Shown: positions 28,866 to 39,037, counted from the first letter of the stretch. The stretch is DNA of 64,000 bases from DATCHW01 sp963806045 (GCA_963806045.1 CAWDWP010000017.1:62001-126000); one strand, 5' to 3'. Numbers and translations are program-made. The notes: generated by a model not told the origin, from the sequence alone.

Positions 28866-29450
28866 ATGACCAAAAAACTAAAATCTAATAAGAATCTTCG
28901 AAATATTGCTATAATTGCCCACGTTGACCACGGAAAAACGACTTTGGTCGATTTTATGTTCAGACAAAGCGGGATGTTCAGGGATAATCAGGAAGTGGAA
29001 GAAAGATTAATGGACAATATGGACCTTGAAAGAGAAAGAGGCATAACCATTGCCGCAAAGAATTGTTCGGTAATCTGGAAAGGTGTTAAAATTAATATTC
29101 TTGATACTCCGGGACATGCTGATTTCGGAGGGGAAGTCGAACGTGCACTTATGATGGTTGACGGTGCAATTTTACTCGTTGATGCATCAGAAGGTCCCCT
29201 GCCGCAAACAAGGTTTGTTCTGAAAAAAGCACTGGAATCAGGGAAAAAAATTATTGTTGTTGTAAATAAAATTGACCGCAAAGATGCACGACCGGCAGAA
29301 GTTCTCGATGAGATATATGACCTGTTCATCGACCTTGATGCGAATGAAAAACAAATAGAATTTCCTGTTTTATATGCAATCGGAAAAGAAGGAATAGCCC
29401 AGACGTACTGCGGATGGAAAAGGAACAGATTTACAGCCGCTGTTCGATGA
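28866..29450 (+). CDS. typA: GTPase TypA/BipA, N-terminal piece (frame broken near 29408)
   Basis: Ribosome-associated translational GTPase. G-domain motifs are AHVDHGKTTLVD (P-loop), RGITIAAKN, DTPGHADFGGEVERAL and NKIDR. The frame ends at 29450 after GIAQTYCGWKRN. The +1 frame reads ADGKGTDLQPLFDEI from 29410 and continues into the C-terminal part, so one base is missing or added near 29408. A broken typA in an otherwise ordinary setting is more likely an assembly error than a real loss. Confidence 0.85.
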   Translation: MTKKLKSNKNLRNIAIIAHVDHGKTTLVDFMFRQSGMFRDNQEVEERLMDNMDLERERGITIAAKNCSVIWKGVKINILDTPGHADFGGEVERALMMVDGAILLVDASEGPLPQTRFVLKKALESGKKIIVVVNKIDRKDARPAEVLDEIYDLFIDLDANEKQIEFPVLYAIGKEGIAQTYCGWKRNRFTAAVR

Positions 29451-30696
29451 AATTTTAAAAGAGATTCCCGCACCATTTTATGATGAAAAAGAACCGTTCC
29501 AGATGCTTGTTGCGGACCTTGATTATTCTGATTATATAGGAAGACTTGCAATAGGAAAAGTTGCTAATGGAACCGCAAAAATGAATGATAACCTTGTATG
29601 CATCAATGAAGAAGGTACCGCCAATCCTTTAAGAATATCAAAGCTTCAGGTTTATGAAGGAGTTTCGCTCAAGGAGGTCGAATCAGCAGAACCGGGTGAT
29701 ATCGTCGTTCTTGCAGGAATTGAAAATGTTTATATCGGAGATACTATTTGCACACAGCTTGCACCAAAAGCACTGAAGCGGGTGACTGTTGATGAACCTA
29801 CAATTTCTATGCTTTTTGCTATTAATACTTCCCCATTCTCGGGAAAAGACGGGAAATATGTTCAGTCAACTAAACTTCGTGAACGTCTATTCAAAGAAAC
29901 TCTTCGCAATGTTGCTCTCCGTGTTGAAGATTCTGAAAATGCCGATAGTTTTATAGTAAAAGGACGCGGTGAATTTCAAATGGTAATATTGATAGAGACA
30001 TTAAGGCGAGAAGGATATGAACTGAGCGTAGGAAGACCTCACGTAATATATAAATTTAAAAATGATAAAAAACTTGAACCGATAGAGCACTTATTTATTG
30101 ATTGCGGTGAAAGTTTTATTGGTGTCGTTACTGATAAGCTTTCACAAAGAAAAGGACGTATGATAAATCTTGTTAATCATAGTACGGGCAGAGTCAGGAT
30201 TGAATTTTCAATTCCTTCCCGCGGATTGATAGGATACAGAAATGAATTTTTAACTGATACAAAAGGTACCGGGATTATGAACAGTTATCTGCAGGGATAT
30301 GAGGAATACAGAGGAGATTATATGCTGAGGCTGACTGGTTCAATTGTATCGGACAGGGAAGGAATGACCACAGGATATGCAATGTTCAATCTCGAGCCGA
30401 GGGGCGTGCTTTTTGTTACTCCGGGAGAAGCAGTATATGAAGGAATGATAGTTGGCGAGCATAACAGGGACAACGACATAAATGTTAATGCGTGCAAACC
30501 AAAGAAACTTTCGAATATGCGTGCATCAAATAAAGATGAAGGTATAATATTAACTCCTGTTACACCGCTTACACTGGAAAAAGCAATCGAATTTATTAAT
30601 GAAGATGAACTTGTTGAAGTAACACCAAAAAATATCCGGTTAAGAAAATCGTCATTATCTTCTCATACAAGATATACAATGCAGACAAGAGGTTGA
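29410..30696 (+). CDS. typA: GTPase TypA/BipA, C-terminal piece
   Basis: Continues the 28866 gene with the EF-Tu-like domain II (MLVADLDYSDYIGRLAIGKV), EF-G III/V-like domains (VKGRGEFQMVILIETLRREG, GRVRIEFSIPSRGLIGYR) and the BipA-specific C-terminal domain (NVNACKPKKLSNMRASNKDE, LTLEKAIEFINEDELVEVTP, in parts). The two pieces together give about 610 residues, the normal TypA length. Confidence 0.85.
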   Translation, partial: ADGKGTDLQPLFDEILKEIPAPFYDEKEPFQMLVADLDYSDYIGRLAIGKVANGTAKMNDNLVCINEEGTANPLRISKLQVYEGVSLKEVESAEPGDIVVLAGIENVYIGDTICTQLAPKALKRVTVDEPTISMLFAINTSPFSGKDGKYVQSTKLRERLFKETLRNVALRVEDSENADSFIVKGRGEFQMVILIETLRREGYELSVGRPHVIYKFKNDKKLEPIEHLFIDCGESFIGVVTDKLSQRKGRMINLVNHSTGRVRIEFSIPSRGLIGYRNEFLTDTKGTGIMNSYLQGYEEYRGDYMLRLTGSIVSDREGMTTGYAMFNLEPRGVLFVTPGEAVYEGMIVGEHNRDNDINVNACKPKKLSNMRASNKDEGIILTPVTPLTLEKAIEFINEDELVEVTPKNIRLRKSSLSSHTRYTMQTRG

Positions 30697-30733
30697 AAAG
30701 AGATAGGTTTGTTAAAATCTACTTCGAAAAAGT

Positions 30734-31648
30734 TTAACGATACAGAAACTGTGATATCTCTGCTGCTAATTTTGCGTTGTTTTGAATGAGTTTTATATTT
30801 GCTTCGAGACTTGAGCCGCCGGTTATTTTATTTACTTCGGATAACAAAAAAGGTGTAATATCTTTCCCTTTAATTCCCTTTTGGTCAGCTAAAATAAGAG
30901 CGTTTTCAATTGCAGAATCAATTACTTTTTTATCGATTGAATATTCTTCCGGAATAGGGTTCGCAATTAATACCCCGCCTTTTAATCCCAGTTTCCATTT
31001 TGTTTTTATGACTTCTGCAATTTCCTTTGCTGAATTAATTCTGTAATTAACTTTAAATCCTGATTCACGAGTGAAAAACGCAGGAAATTCTTCTGTGTTA
31101 TAACCGATAACAGGAACACCAAGAGTTTCGAGATATTCGAGAGTGAGCCCAATATCAAGGATTGATTTTACACCGGCTGAAACAACTGCAATATTTGTAT
31201 TAGCAAGTTCTGTGAGGTCTGCCGATATATCAAAAGTTTTCGGGGCATTCCTGTGAACACCTCCTATCCCGCCGGTTGCAAAGATTTTGAGCGAAGCAAG
31301 ATTTGCACAGATTATGGTAGCCGAAACTGTAGTTGCAGCACTTAGCTTCTGCGAAATAATAACGGGAATATCTCTCCGGGATGCTTTTAATATATTTTTT
31401 TCAGAGGAAAGGAATTCAATTTCAGAATTTGTCAAACCGACTTTTATTATTCCCTTAATGATTGCAATTGTTGCCGGAACGGATTTATTTTCTCTTACTA
31501 TATTTTCAACATCAATTGCTGTTTGGTAATTTTGCGGGAAGGGCATACCGTGTGAAATAATAGTTGATTCAAGTGCAACTATTGGTTTTTTTTCCGATAT
31601 AGCTGTTTTAATTTCATCCGATATCTGAAGATAATTATCAAAACTCAT
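30734..31648 (-). CDS. psuG: Pseudouridine-5'-phosphate glycosidase
   Basis: 304 residues, the normal PsuG length. Converts pseudouridine 5'-phosphate to uracil and ribose 5-phosphate. Recognised by ALESTIISHGMPFPQN, RRDIPVIISQKLSAATTVSAT, FATGGIGGVHRNA and GGVLIANPIP. It overlaps the upstream kinase gene by 11 bases (31638-31648), so the two steps of pseudouridine salvage are co-translated. Confidence 0.9.
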   Translation of the reverse strand: MSFDNYLQISDEIKTAISEKKPIVALESTIISHGMPFPQNYQTAIDVENIVRENKSVPATIAIIKGIIKVGLTNSEIEFLSSEKNILKASRRDIPVIISQKLSAATTVSATIICANLASLKIFATGGIGGVHRNAPKTFDISADLTELANTNIAVVSAGVKSILDIGLTLEYLETLGVPVIGYNTEEFPAFFTRESGFKVNYRINSAKEIAEVIKTKWKLGLKGGVLIANPIPEEYSIDKKVIDSAIENALILADQKGIKGKDITPFLLSEVNKITGGSSLEANIKLIQNNAKLAAEISQFLYR

Positions 31649-32579
31649 TGTCTGATATTTTTTCGTTATAGAAATCCAAAAGATTTTTTTGATTCAATTC
31701 TTCGGAAACAGATTTTTCAGATTTCAAAGTAAGACAGGATGCACAAATTCCAATTTTCGCTGATACTTCAATATCACATTCTCTCAGGAAAGCATAAATA
31801 AATCCGGCATCAAATGCATCACCTGCTCCGTTTGACTCCACAACATCGACATTAATGGATTCAATCGCTGAAAATCTTTCATTCTCAACATCGATTATAG
31901 TGACACCTTCTATTCCTCTCTTTACAATGATATATTCAAAATTTTTAAATATTCCGGTAGTCAGCAAACCGGCTATTTTATCGTGATTTCCAAAAATATT
32001 TTCATTTTCATTCAGGTTGGGAGAGAGATAATTTATTTTGCCGGTTAATTCTTTTATAATCCCGGCTTTTGAAGAAGAAACGGTATCAATAAATACAGGG
32101 ACTGAATTTTTATTTGCAATATCAATTATAGTATTTAGTGTATTTGCAGATAAATTTGTATCAGCAGCAATAATTTTGCAATTCTCAAGGAGCTTCGAAT
32201 TATCAAGTATGTATTTGGAAGTGACCAACTCAGATGTCTCTTTCATATCGTTGACTGCATAATGAAGATTTCCTTCACGCGAAGATACGGAAACATATTT
32301 TGCAGTGCTTACCGCCGAAGACTTGATGACATTTTCGATATTCACCCCGGCATTTTTTGTTTCAGAAATAATGTAATTTCCTAAACTATCATCTCCTATG
32401 CAACCGAAGAGATAGACAGGAACATCCAGACGTGCTAAATTTTCAGATATATTTCTCGCGACTCCGCCCGGAGTAAAAATGACTTTCCCGGGATAAGAAT
32501 CAGGTTCTTTTTGAAAGGTATCGGCGATTCCTTTTATATCAATATTTATCCCCCCGATAACGCAGGCGTAATCTCTCAT
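31638..32579 (-). CDS. psuK: PfkB-family kinase, probable pseudouridine kinase
   Basis: 313 residues. PfkB sugar/nucleoside kinase fold with GGVARNISENLARL near the start and the signature NGAGDAFDAGF (catalytic Asp in GAGD) near the C-terminus. The assignment as PsuK rests on the 11-base overlap with psuG, a standard pairing; the kinase would phosphorylate pseudouridine for PsuG. Confidence 0.85.
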   Translation of the reverse strand: MRDYACVIGGINIDIKGIADTFQKEPDSYPGKVIFTPGGVARNISENLARLDVPVYLFGCIGDDSLGNYIISETKNAGVNIENVIKSSAVSTAKYVSVSSREGNLHYAVNDMKETSELVTSKYILDNSKLLENCKIIAADTNLSANTLNTIIDIANKNSVPVFIDTVSSSKAGIIKELTGKINYLSPNLNENENIFGNHDKIAGLLTTGIFKNFEYIIVKRGIEGVTIIDVENERFSAIESINVDVVESNGAGDAFDAGFIYAFLRECDIEVSAKIGICASCLTLKSEKSVSEELNQKNLLDFYNEKISDNEF

Positions 32580-32603
32580 TAAGTTTTTTTATTATACGAT
32601 GTT

Positions 32604-33300
32604 TTATTTAATCAATGTCATCTTCAGCACTTTGCTATAACTTCCAGACTCAAGTTTATAGAAATAAACACCGGATGCAAGGTTTCTTCCATCAAACGAT
32701 ACTTCATAAGTTCCCGGATTTAGTTTTTCGTTTACGAGTGTCTGGATTTCACGACCGGCCAGATCGTAGACAGACAGGAATGTCTGTCCTACTGAGTTTG
32801 CTGCTATATCAAACTTTATTTTTGTAACAGGATTAAAAGGGTTTGGATAGTTTTGTGACAAATTAAAATTATCGGGAATTTCGGAAGAAATATTTCTTAT
32901 TCCAACAGGCGGTAATGAGAGTTCATACATATTTCCGGGTATTGGGATATTTACCGGGATTCCGAAATTTGATAAATTCACATTAACGGTAGGGGTGACT
33001 TTTTTTATCATCCAGACATTTTGAGCAAACCAGGTTGTATCCGGTCTTACAACAATCGGGATGTCTATGATTATTACATGCAGGTAAAGTCCAAAAACTG
33101 TAACGAACTTTTTAGCAGTGAAATTTCCATAAACTGTGGGAACCACTTCATCATTAAATCTCGTACCTGTGATTTTTGCTCTCAAAGGTGCAGAGATGGT
33201 ATCGATTTGGATAGTAGTATCTTTTTGAACAATCAGATATTGAGAACCAACCGTCTGACCAAACCTGAACAAACTGTACCAATTCTCCATCGACCTGAAA
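32604..33300 (-). CDS. Secreted protein, C-terminal piece with T9SS sorting domain
   Basis: Second piece of the gene starting at 33669. It continues with FRSMENWYSLFRFGQ after a probable extra T in a TTTTTT run at 33298-33303. It ends in a sorting domain (SQNYPNPFNPVTKI, FDGRNLASGVYFYKLE, KMTLIK). The middle has no recognised fold. Confidence 0.7.
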
Positions 33301-33669
33301 AAATTTAAAATTCCCGGGTAAGGGAATTGAATCCGGAAACATTGATACTTTCAGATATTCCCAACCATTTGTTGTCTGGAAATTAAAAAAATTGGTATCA
33401 TTGTAAGGAGTATTCTGAACAAAAGATATCAAATAATCTTTAAGTCTTATGATATTCGCGCTCAGACCATTATATGTTGTAACCACAGCAAAGGTATCAA
33501 TTCTGTATGTTGTAAGATTTAATTGCGGGTTATTATTAGAATCCAGAGGTATATTTTTATAATACCATTTATAACCTGTGCTTGAAGGAAAATATGTCGA
33601 TGCATTTTGTGAGTAAACAGAATTACTGATAAGAAACCCACCAATTAGTAATAATATAAATAATTTCAT
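33154..33669 (-). CDS. Secreted protein, N-terminal piece (frame broken near 33300)
   Basis: A signal peptide (ending SNSVYSQ) and a beta-rich region of unknown family beginning STYFPSSTGYKWYYKN, a common opening in Ignavibacteria T9SS cargo. The correct frame is lost at the homopolymer at 33298-33303 and the remaining residues to 33154 are out of frame. The restored product would be about 355 residues. Confidence 0.65.
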   Translation of the reverse strand: MKLFILLLIGGFLISNSVYSQNASTYFPSSTGYKWYYKNIPLDSNNNPQLNLTTYRIDTFAVVTTYNGLSANIIRLKDYLISFVQNTPYNDTNFFNFQTTNGWEYLKVSMFPDSIPLPGNFKFFQVDGELVQFVQVWSDGWFSISDCSKRYYYPNRYHLCTFESKNHRYEI

Positions 33670-33875
33670 ACTCGTGAATATTTTTATTCCCTAAATATTG
33701 TGTTTTACTGTGATTAAATCAATTCCTTCTTGATGAAATATTTTTAAAGCAAAGTTAATTTATATTTGGAATAAATTATTTTCTGTATGAATTTTTTTCA
33801 TTTAATTTTGTTTAAACATTGTGTTGACATAATAAAATATTATGTTTATTTTCAACATTATTTTGTGTTATTATA

Positions 33876-34436
33876 TTGATTAATAAAAAATACATATCAT
33901 CGTTACTCATTCTGTTAATGTTATTTAACAGTTTCGGATATGTAGTTGCTTTTTTCCAGATGAAGTTCATATTTCAAAACATCGGTTTTGAAAAAACAAT
34001 CAGCATACTTCCGGAAGATCAGCTTACTATTATTAGAATTCCCCAGAGTGATTTATCAGAAAATAAGGGTTTTATAGAACTTGACGAATCTGAATTCAGT
34101 TATTACGGTAAAATGTATGATGTAAGCCGGAAAGAGATATCAGGTAATGTCGTAATATTTTATTGTTACAATGATGAACAGGAAGATGCATTGAATACTG
34201 CCTTTACTGCTTTTGTTCAGCAGAATACAAAACCGAAAAGTGACAATCCTGTGACACATCTGATAAAAAATTTAATAAAAGACGCATATTTCGTAAAATA
34301 TTTAAGCAGAGTAAATCAAAATTCATTCTGCGAGTTTTATAATATAGACATTAAACCTTACAGAAATGTCTTATTTAGACGTTATTACTCCCCCTCCAAA
34401 AGTCTCATAGTTCCACCTTGTCCATTCCAAAAATAA
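33876..34436 (+). CDS. Unrecognised exported protein upstream of TonB receptor
   Basis: 186 residues from a TTG start at 33876. An N-terminal hydrophobic segment (SSLLILLMLFNSFGYVVAF) is a signal peptide or anchor. The rest is acidic/aromatic and ends YYSPSKSLIVPPCPFQK. It is about 400 bases upstream of the TonB receptor on the same strand, so it could be a helper protein for uptake; this is inference only. No enzyme motif is seen. Confidence 0.6.
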   Translation: MINKKYISSLLILLMLFNSFGYVVAFFQMKFIFQNIGFEKTISILPEDQLTIIRIPQSDLSENKGFIELDESEFSYYGKMYDVSRKEISGNVVIFYCYNDEQEDALNTAFTAFVQQNTKPKSDNPVTHLIKNLIKDAYFVKYLSRVNQNSFCEFYNIDIKPYRNVLFRRYYSPSKSLIVPPCPFQK

Positions 34437-34613
34437 GATATTTTAATATTGTTTAATACAATTTTGTATTCGAGATAATATATTTATAACTTAGAATTTC
34501 ATAATTAGAAATTTTAAAGTTTAAATTAATTATTGAAAATTACATTAGGCCGGATTAGTTATTATAATTCCAGGTCAATGATTAAAATTTAAATTCGTTC
34601 TTTGCAAATGTCA

Positions 34614-34770
34614 AAAGTTTGGTTAGTAAACAAGGAATACATTATGCGGGTATGGTTAGCAATAATTCATACCCGCTAATTGTACTTAAACTGTTCTTTA
34701 AGATTGAAAGTTTGGTTAGTTAAAAAAAGAATACACATTAATGGGAATGGCAGAATACCGTCATTCCCGT
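34614..34770 (+). ncRNA. Two related hairpins with covariation in the TonB receptor leader
   Basis: Two copies of one unit. Each starts AAAGTTTGGTTAGT (34614-34627 and 34707-34720) and about 20 bases later forms a 9-bp hairpin: GCGGGTATG/CATACCCGC (34646-34654 with 34668-34676) and ATGGGAATG/CATTCCCGT (34741-34749 with 34762-34770). A T-A pair in the first stem is A-T in the second, a compensatory change that argues for a selected RNA structure. It may be a regulatory leader or a small RNA; strand is assumed from the downstream gene. Confidence 0.5.
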
Positions 34771-34833
34771 TATTTAAAAACAATGATTTAACATAATAAA
34801 TTTGTTAAAAATTTTTTAAAATTAAATAATAAA

Positions 34834-37263
34834 ATGATGAAAAAACTTCTTCTTCTTTACATTTTCTTTTTTTTATCTTCAGCAATATATAGTCAGACTA
34901 TTAAAGTGGTAGATAAAACAACTCTTAAACCTGTTAAGAATGTAAAAATTTCGACATTAGCGGGAAAATCAGTCTCTACCGACGTTTTCGGAGAGGCAAA
35001 TATTTCTGAATTCAAGAATGAAACTTCTATTACATTTAATTCTGCAGATTTTGCTGATGCGACTTTTAGCTATTCATCTTTGGAAAATGCAGGATTTAAT
35101 GTTATGCTTTCAGAAAAATCATATACAACTGATGAAATTGTAGTCTCTGATGATAGATACGGAGAAAACCAAAAAGACGTCCCGAGGCAAATATCAGTTC
35201 TAAATGAAAATGATATGAAATACAGCAATGTTCAGACAACTGCAGATTTAATGGAAAAGACAGGTGAAGTTTTTGTGCAAAGAAGTCAGCAAGGAGCCGG
35301 AAGTCCAATACTTCGCGGATTTGAAGCAAGCAGAGTCCTTATAGTAATAGATGGTGTCAGGCTTAATAATGCAATCTACAGAGCCGGACATCTTCAAAAT
35401 GTAATTAGAGTTGATAATAATATGCTTGAGAGAATCGAAGTTTTGTTTGGTTCGGGTTCACTTATGTATGGCAGTGATGCACTTGGAGGGGTAATGAGCT
35501 TTTATACCCGAAATCCAATTTTAAGCAAAACTGACAATGTTTTTTATAAGGGTGATGCGTTTGCAAGATATTCAACTGCTAACGAAGAAAAGACCGGACA
35601 CATTAATTTGAATATCGGAGGAAAAAAATTAGGATTCCTCGGAAGCTTTACTTATTCATCGTTCGGTGATCTTCGAATGGGCGGGCATTACGATGTAACT
35701 GCAAATCCAAAATGGAAGAGACTAATGTTTACTGAACGTATAAACGGTGTTGATGTAATGACATTAAATGATAATTATAATAATCAGAAACAAACCGGTT
35801 ATAATCAATATGACGTATTAGGAAAATTAATATACAAACAAAGTGAAAACGTTCAGCATACATTAAACTTTCAATTCTCAAATACAAATGATGTTCCACG
35901 ATATGACAGACTGAATATAATCGGTGGGAGCGGTAATTTTACCTATGCAGACTGGCATTACGGTCCCGAGACAAGACTTATGGGTTTATATAAACTTGAT
36001 TTAAAAAACGAAAAAACCTTCTATGATAATGCACAGTTAATTGCAGCCTATCAGAACATAAAGGAAAGCAGGGTTTCAAGAAGGTTTGGAAATGTAAATC
36101 TTGTCAGCCAGAACGAGAAAGTAGATGTTTTCACTTTAAATTTTGATTTAAATAAGAAATTCAGTAATAATACAATCAAATATGGTATAGAAGGAACTTA
36201 TAATAAAGTTAATTCTACTGCAAATTCTACAAATATAAATACAAATGTTGAGAAACCTGCAGCGACCAGATATCCGGACGGCGGCAACTATATGTATTCC
36301 TTTGCCGGTTATCTGGCTCATTCGATAAAATTTAATGACCAGTTTACCATGTCCGAAGGATTAAGATTAAGCTATGTAGGTCTGAATTCAAAATTTAATG
36401 ATACAACATTTTTTAATTTTCCTTTTAGAGAAGCCGACCAAAAAAATGCAGCAATAACAGGACAACTTGGACTCGTTTATACTCCCGCACCGGACTGGCG
36501 TATTTATATTAATGGTGCCACAGGATTTAAAGCACCGGATGTAGATGATTTGACAAAAGTATTTGAATCAGTACCAGGGAATGCAACAACACTCGGTTCT
36601 GTAGTAGTTCCTAATCCTGATCTTAAACCCGAATATACATATACAGGAGAACTCGGTATATCTAAAGTTTTTGATAACCGGATTAAACTGGAAGGGATTG
36701 CTTATGCCACTTATTTCCAAAATGCTATTATTGGTGGACCTTTCCAATATAACGGGAAAGATACAATAATTTATCAGGGTTTTCCGGCTCTCGTGTCTGC
36801 TAATAAAAATGCAGATAAAGGAGCATATATATTGGGTTATACATTAAGCCTTTCTGCTGATTTAACCAGTTATCTTTCACTTATGAGTTCTCTGAATTTT
36901 ACATATGGAAGAATCAAAACAGATTCAACGGATTATCCGCTTGACCATATACCACCCGTTTTAGGAAAAACGAGCCTTTTACTGACGCTTAATAAATTCA
37001 AAGGTGATTTTAGTGTTATTTATAACGGATGGAAGAATTTATGGGATTATAATATGTTCGGTGAGGATAATTTTCAAGATGCTACTCCGAATGGAATGCC
37101 TGCATGGTATACATTGAACCTTAGTGCGGCTTATCAAATTACACCAAATTTTCAGGTACAGGCGAGACTCGATAATTTGCTCGACCAAAACTATAGAAAC
37201 TTTGCTTCCGGCTTAAATGCTCCGGGAAGAAATTTTGTTCTGACTCTAAGAGCCGGAATGTAA
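34834..37263 (+). CDS. TonB-dependent receptor, hemoglobin/transferrin/lactoferrin type
   Basis: 809 residues. A signal peptide (ending AIYSQ) is followed by a carboxypeptidase-regulatory-like domain (about 20-100), a plug domain with GAGSPILRGFEASRVLIVID, AIYRAGHLQNVIRVDNN and LMYGSDALGGVMSFYT, and a 22-strand-type barrel. The end has DNLLDQNYRNFASGLNAPGR and a terminal aromatic strand. The plug sequence is typical of the haem/hemoglobin receptor group. Substrate is inferred as haem or another iron source; a metal or other ligand cannot be excluded. It acts in the outer membrane with TonB-ExbBD encoded elsewhere. Confidence 0.8.
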   Translation: MMKKLLLLYIFFFLSSAIYSQTIKVVDKTTLKPVKNVKISTLAGKSVSTDVFGEANISEFKNETSITFNSADFADATFSYSSLENAGFNVMLSEKSYTTDEIVVSDDRYGENQKDVPRQISVLNENDMKYSNVQTTADLMEKTGEVFVQRSQQGAGSPILRGFEASRVLIVIDGVRLNNAIYRAGHLQNVIRVDNNMLERIEVLFGSGSLMYGSDALGGVMSFYTRNPILSKTDNVFYKGDAFARYSTANEEKTGHINLNIGGKKLGFLGSFTYSSFGDLRMGGHYDVTANPKWKRLMFTERINGVDVMTLNDNYNNQKQTGYNQYDVLGKLIYKQSENVQHTLNFQFSNTNDVPRYDRLNIIGGSGNFTYADWHYGPETRLMGLYKLDLKNEKTFYDNAQLIAAYQNIKESRVSRRFGNVNLVSQNEKVDVFTLNFDLNKKFSNNTIKYGIEGTYNKVNSTANSTNINTNVEKPAATRYPDGGNYMYSFAGYLAHSIKFNDQFTMSEGLRLSYVGLNSKFNDTTFFNFPFREADQKNAAITGQLGLVYTPAPDWRIYINGATGFKAPDVDDLTKVFESVPGNATTLGSVVVPNPDLKPEYTYTGELGISKVFDNRIKLEGIAYATYFQNAIIGGPFQYNGKDTIIYQGFPALVSANKNADKGAYILGYTLSLSADLTSYLSLMSSLNFTYGRIKTDSTDYPLDHIPPVLGKTSLLLTLNKFKGDFSVIYNGWKNLWDYNMFGEDNFQDATPNGMPAWYTLNLSAAYQITPNFQVQARLDNLLDQNYRNFASGLNAPGRNFVLTLRAGM

Positions 37264-37533
37264 TAATATTTATTCCATGTATTTTGAGAAAAAATATATA
37301 AATTGATAAGTAAAGGATGTGAAAAATGTTCAAAAATAATTTTATTATGTAAAGAGAGAGATATTGACAATCAATTTAAGTATTTGTAATTTTCTTTTAA
37401 TTCAAATAGAAAATTATTATAAATATAAGTATAAGAGTTTACCTCCTAATACATAATCTGTCTCCCACCTAAAATGGACAGATTAAAAAAAACTCATATT
37501 CTCATAAGAGAATGCTGAAGAGCTGATACAATT
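37264..37533. other. Non-coding 3' region of the TonB receptor with small hairpins
   Basis: No gene. It holds two inverted repeats, AATCTGTC/GACAGATT (37455-37462 with 37477-37484) followed by an A-run, and ATTCTC/GAGAAT (37498-37503 with 37508-37513). They precede the stronger terminator at 37534. Confidence 0.4.
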
Positions 37534-37570
37534 GAAGTCTCCGAGTTCCCATAGGAGACTTCTTTTTTTT
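37534..37570 (+). terminator. Rho-independent terminator after TonB receptor region
   Basis: GAAGTCTCC (37534-37542) pairs with GGAGACTTC (37554-37562) around an 11-base loop, followed by eight T residues. It lies 271 bases after the receptor stop. A further perfect hairpin GACTTTTGTA/TACAAAAGTC is at 37573-37598, and its left arm recurs at 37632. Confidence 0.75.
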
Positions 37571-37720
37571 ATGACTTTTGTACTAAACTACAAAAGTCTA
37601 ATTCGAACATATTAATTTAAAATAGTAAAGAGACTTTTGTAGTTTGAATTTTAAATCTTCAGAATTCTCCCAGCTTTTGATATATAAGCCGGTAGACTCT
37701 GCAAAAAAATATATTATTTT

Positions 37721-39037
37721 TTATTTTACAAGAATCATCTTTTTGGTTTGACTGAAATTTCCTGTTGTAAGTTTGTAAAAATACACGCCATTTGTATATG
37801 ATGATGCATTAAAATCAACTCTGTATTCACCCGGGTTTTTTACATCATTAACAAGTGTCTCAATTTCTTTTCCGAGGATATCATATATCGTGAGTTTTAC
37901 AAGTTCTGTTTTTGGGATTGAATATTTTATTACAGTTACAGGATTAAATGGGTTCGGATAATTCTGATTGAGAATATACTCTTCGGGAGCGATTTCATTT
38001 TCAGTAACAACGGGCGTAATGATATTTAACGACGTATCGAGTAAAGTTGTATAATTTTCAATAATCACCTGTCTTGGCTGATTGCATAAAGTTCTTTTTA
38101 AAAATAAAATTGCTCTTCTCTGAATATATTCAAGCGGGTAAAAATTTTCATGTGCTCCACCGGGGACATAATCAAGTTCGAATGGCTTTGAAATAGTTCT
38201 GAATCGTTTTGTGATTTCATTGGACCCTTCAGTTCTTACATAATTCAGACAGGAATAAGCATAACCTGTGCCATACGGTACGTTAACATCTGCAGTTCCG
38301 TGGAACATCAGAGTTGGAACGGCATTCGCTCTCCTGATATATGAAGTATCAAATAATCCTCCGGAAGAACTTATAATACCTTTAATACCGAACTGATTTC
38401 TGTACCGGTTCGAAGCCCTGTTAAGCGGACCAAGTTCAGTAACTAAATTCGGATACTGTGCAAGAACATTATTTTGATTAGCATAAGTAATCATCAGGCT
38501 TAAAACCGCACCTGCACTAATGCCTCCCGAAAAGAAATAAGCGGTATCAATTTTATAAGTGTTAGCTTTTGCTGCAAAATATCTAAAAGCTGCCTTAGTA
38601 TCCTGCATTGCCCTGTATATTGCCTGTGCAAGAGAATAACCATCACCTGTACATTCGAGAGGATTCCCACCTGTATTCCAGCCAATTCTATAATCAATCG
38701 ATGCGCAAACATATCCACGCATTGCAAAATCCAGCATTACGGGTTTCATATCATACATGCTTCCATCAATAAATCCGCCTCCGTGAATCAAAAGAATGAA
38801 TGGTCTTTTTGAAAGCGGGTCAGCAGAAAATTTCGGATAAGCGATAATATATTTCAAAATTGTTGTATCACCAAGAAAATTTACATTTTTACCATAAGTA
38901 ATTCCTCCGAGTGTATCAATATCTAAGGGGCTAAATGCATAAGTTGTATCAAATCTACCTGGTATACAATATTGCTGTGAAAAAGAAGCATTAGAGATAA
39001 ATATTGTAAAAATAATAAGTAAAATGAGTTTATTCAA
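37721..39037 (-). CDS. Secreted alpha/beta-hydrolase (esterase/lipase) with T9SS sorting domain
   Basis: 438 residues. A signal peptide (ending NASFSQ) precedes a carboxylesterase-type domain: oxyanion HGGGF, nucleophile elbow GISAG, acid in HGTADVNVP and His in GGAHENFYP. The end is a sorting domain (NQNYPNPFNPVTVI, YTNGVYFYKL, KKMILVK). The HGGG and GxSxG pair places it near the hormone-sensitive-lipase/acetyl-esterase group. It acts outside the cell; substrate unknown, possibly acetylated polysaccharide. Confidence 0.8.
   Translation of the reverse strand: MNKLILLIIFTIFISNASFSQQYCIPGRFDTTYAFSPLDIDTLGGITYGKNVNFLGDTTILKYIIAYPKFSADPLSKRPFILLIHGGGFIDGSMYDMKPVMLDFAMRGYVCASIDYRIGWNTGGNPLECTGDGYSLAQAIYRAMQDTKAAFRYFAAKANTYKIDTAYFFSGGISAGAVLSLMITYANQNNVLAQYPNLVTELGPLNRASNRYRNQFGIKGIISSSGGLFDTSYIRRANAVPTLMFHGTADVNVPYGTGYAYSCLNYVRTEGSNEITKRFRTISKPFELDYVPGGAHENFYPLEYIQRRAILFLKRTLCNQPRQVIIENYTTLLDTSLNIITPVVTENEIAPEEYILNQNYPNPFNPVTVIKYSIPKTELVKLTIYDILGKEIETLVNDVKNPGEYRVDFNASSYTNGVYFYKLTTGNFSQTKKMILVK

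Noticed and set aside
29400..29460. Programmed frameshift in typA
   Set aside because: No slippery heptamer followed by a structure was seen, TypA is not known to use frameshifting, and many other genes here have similar single-base breaks.
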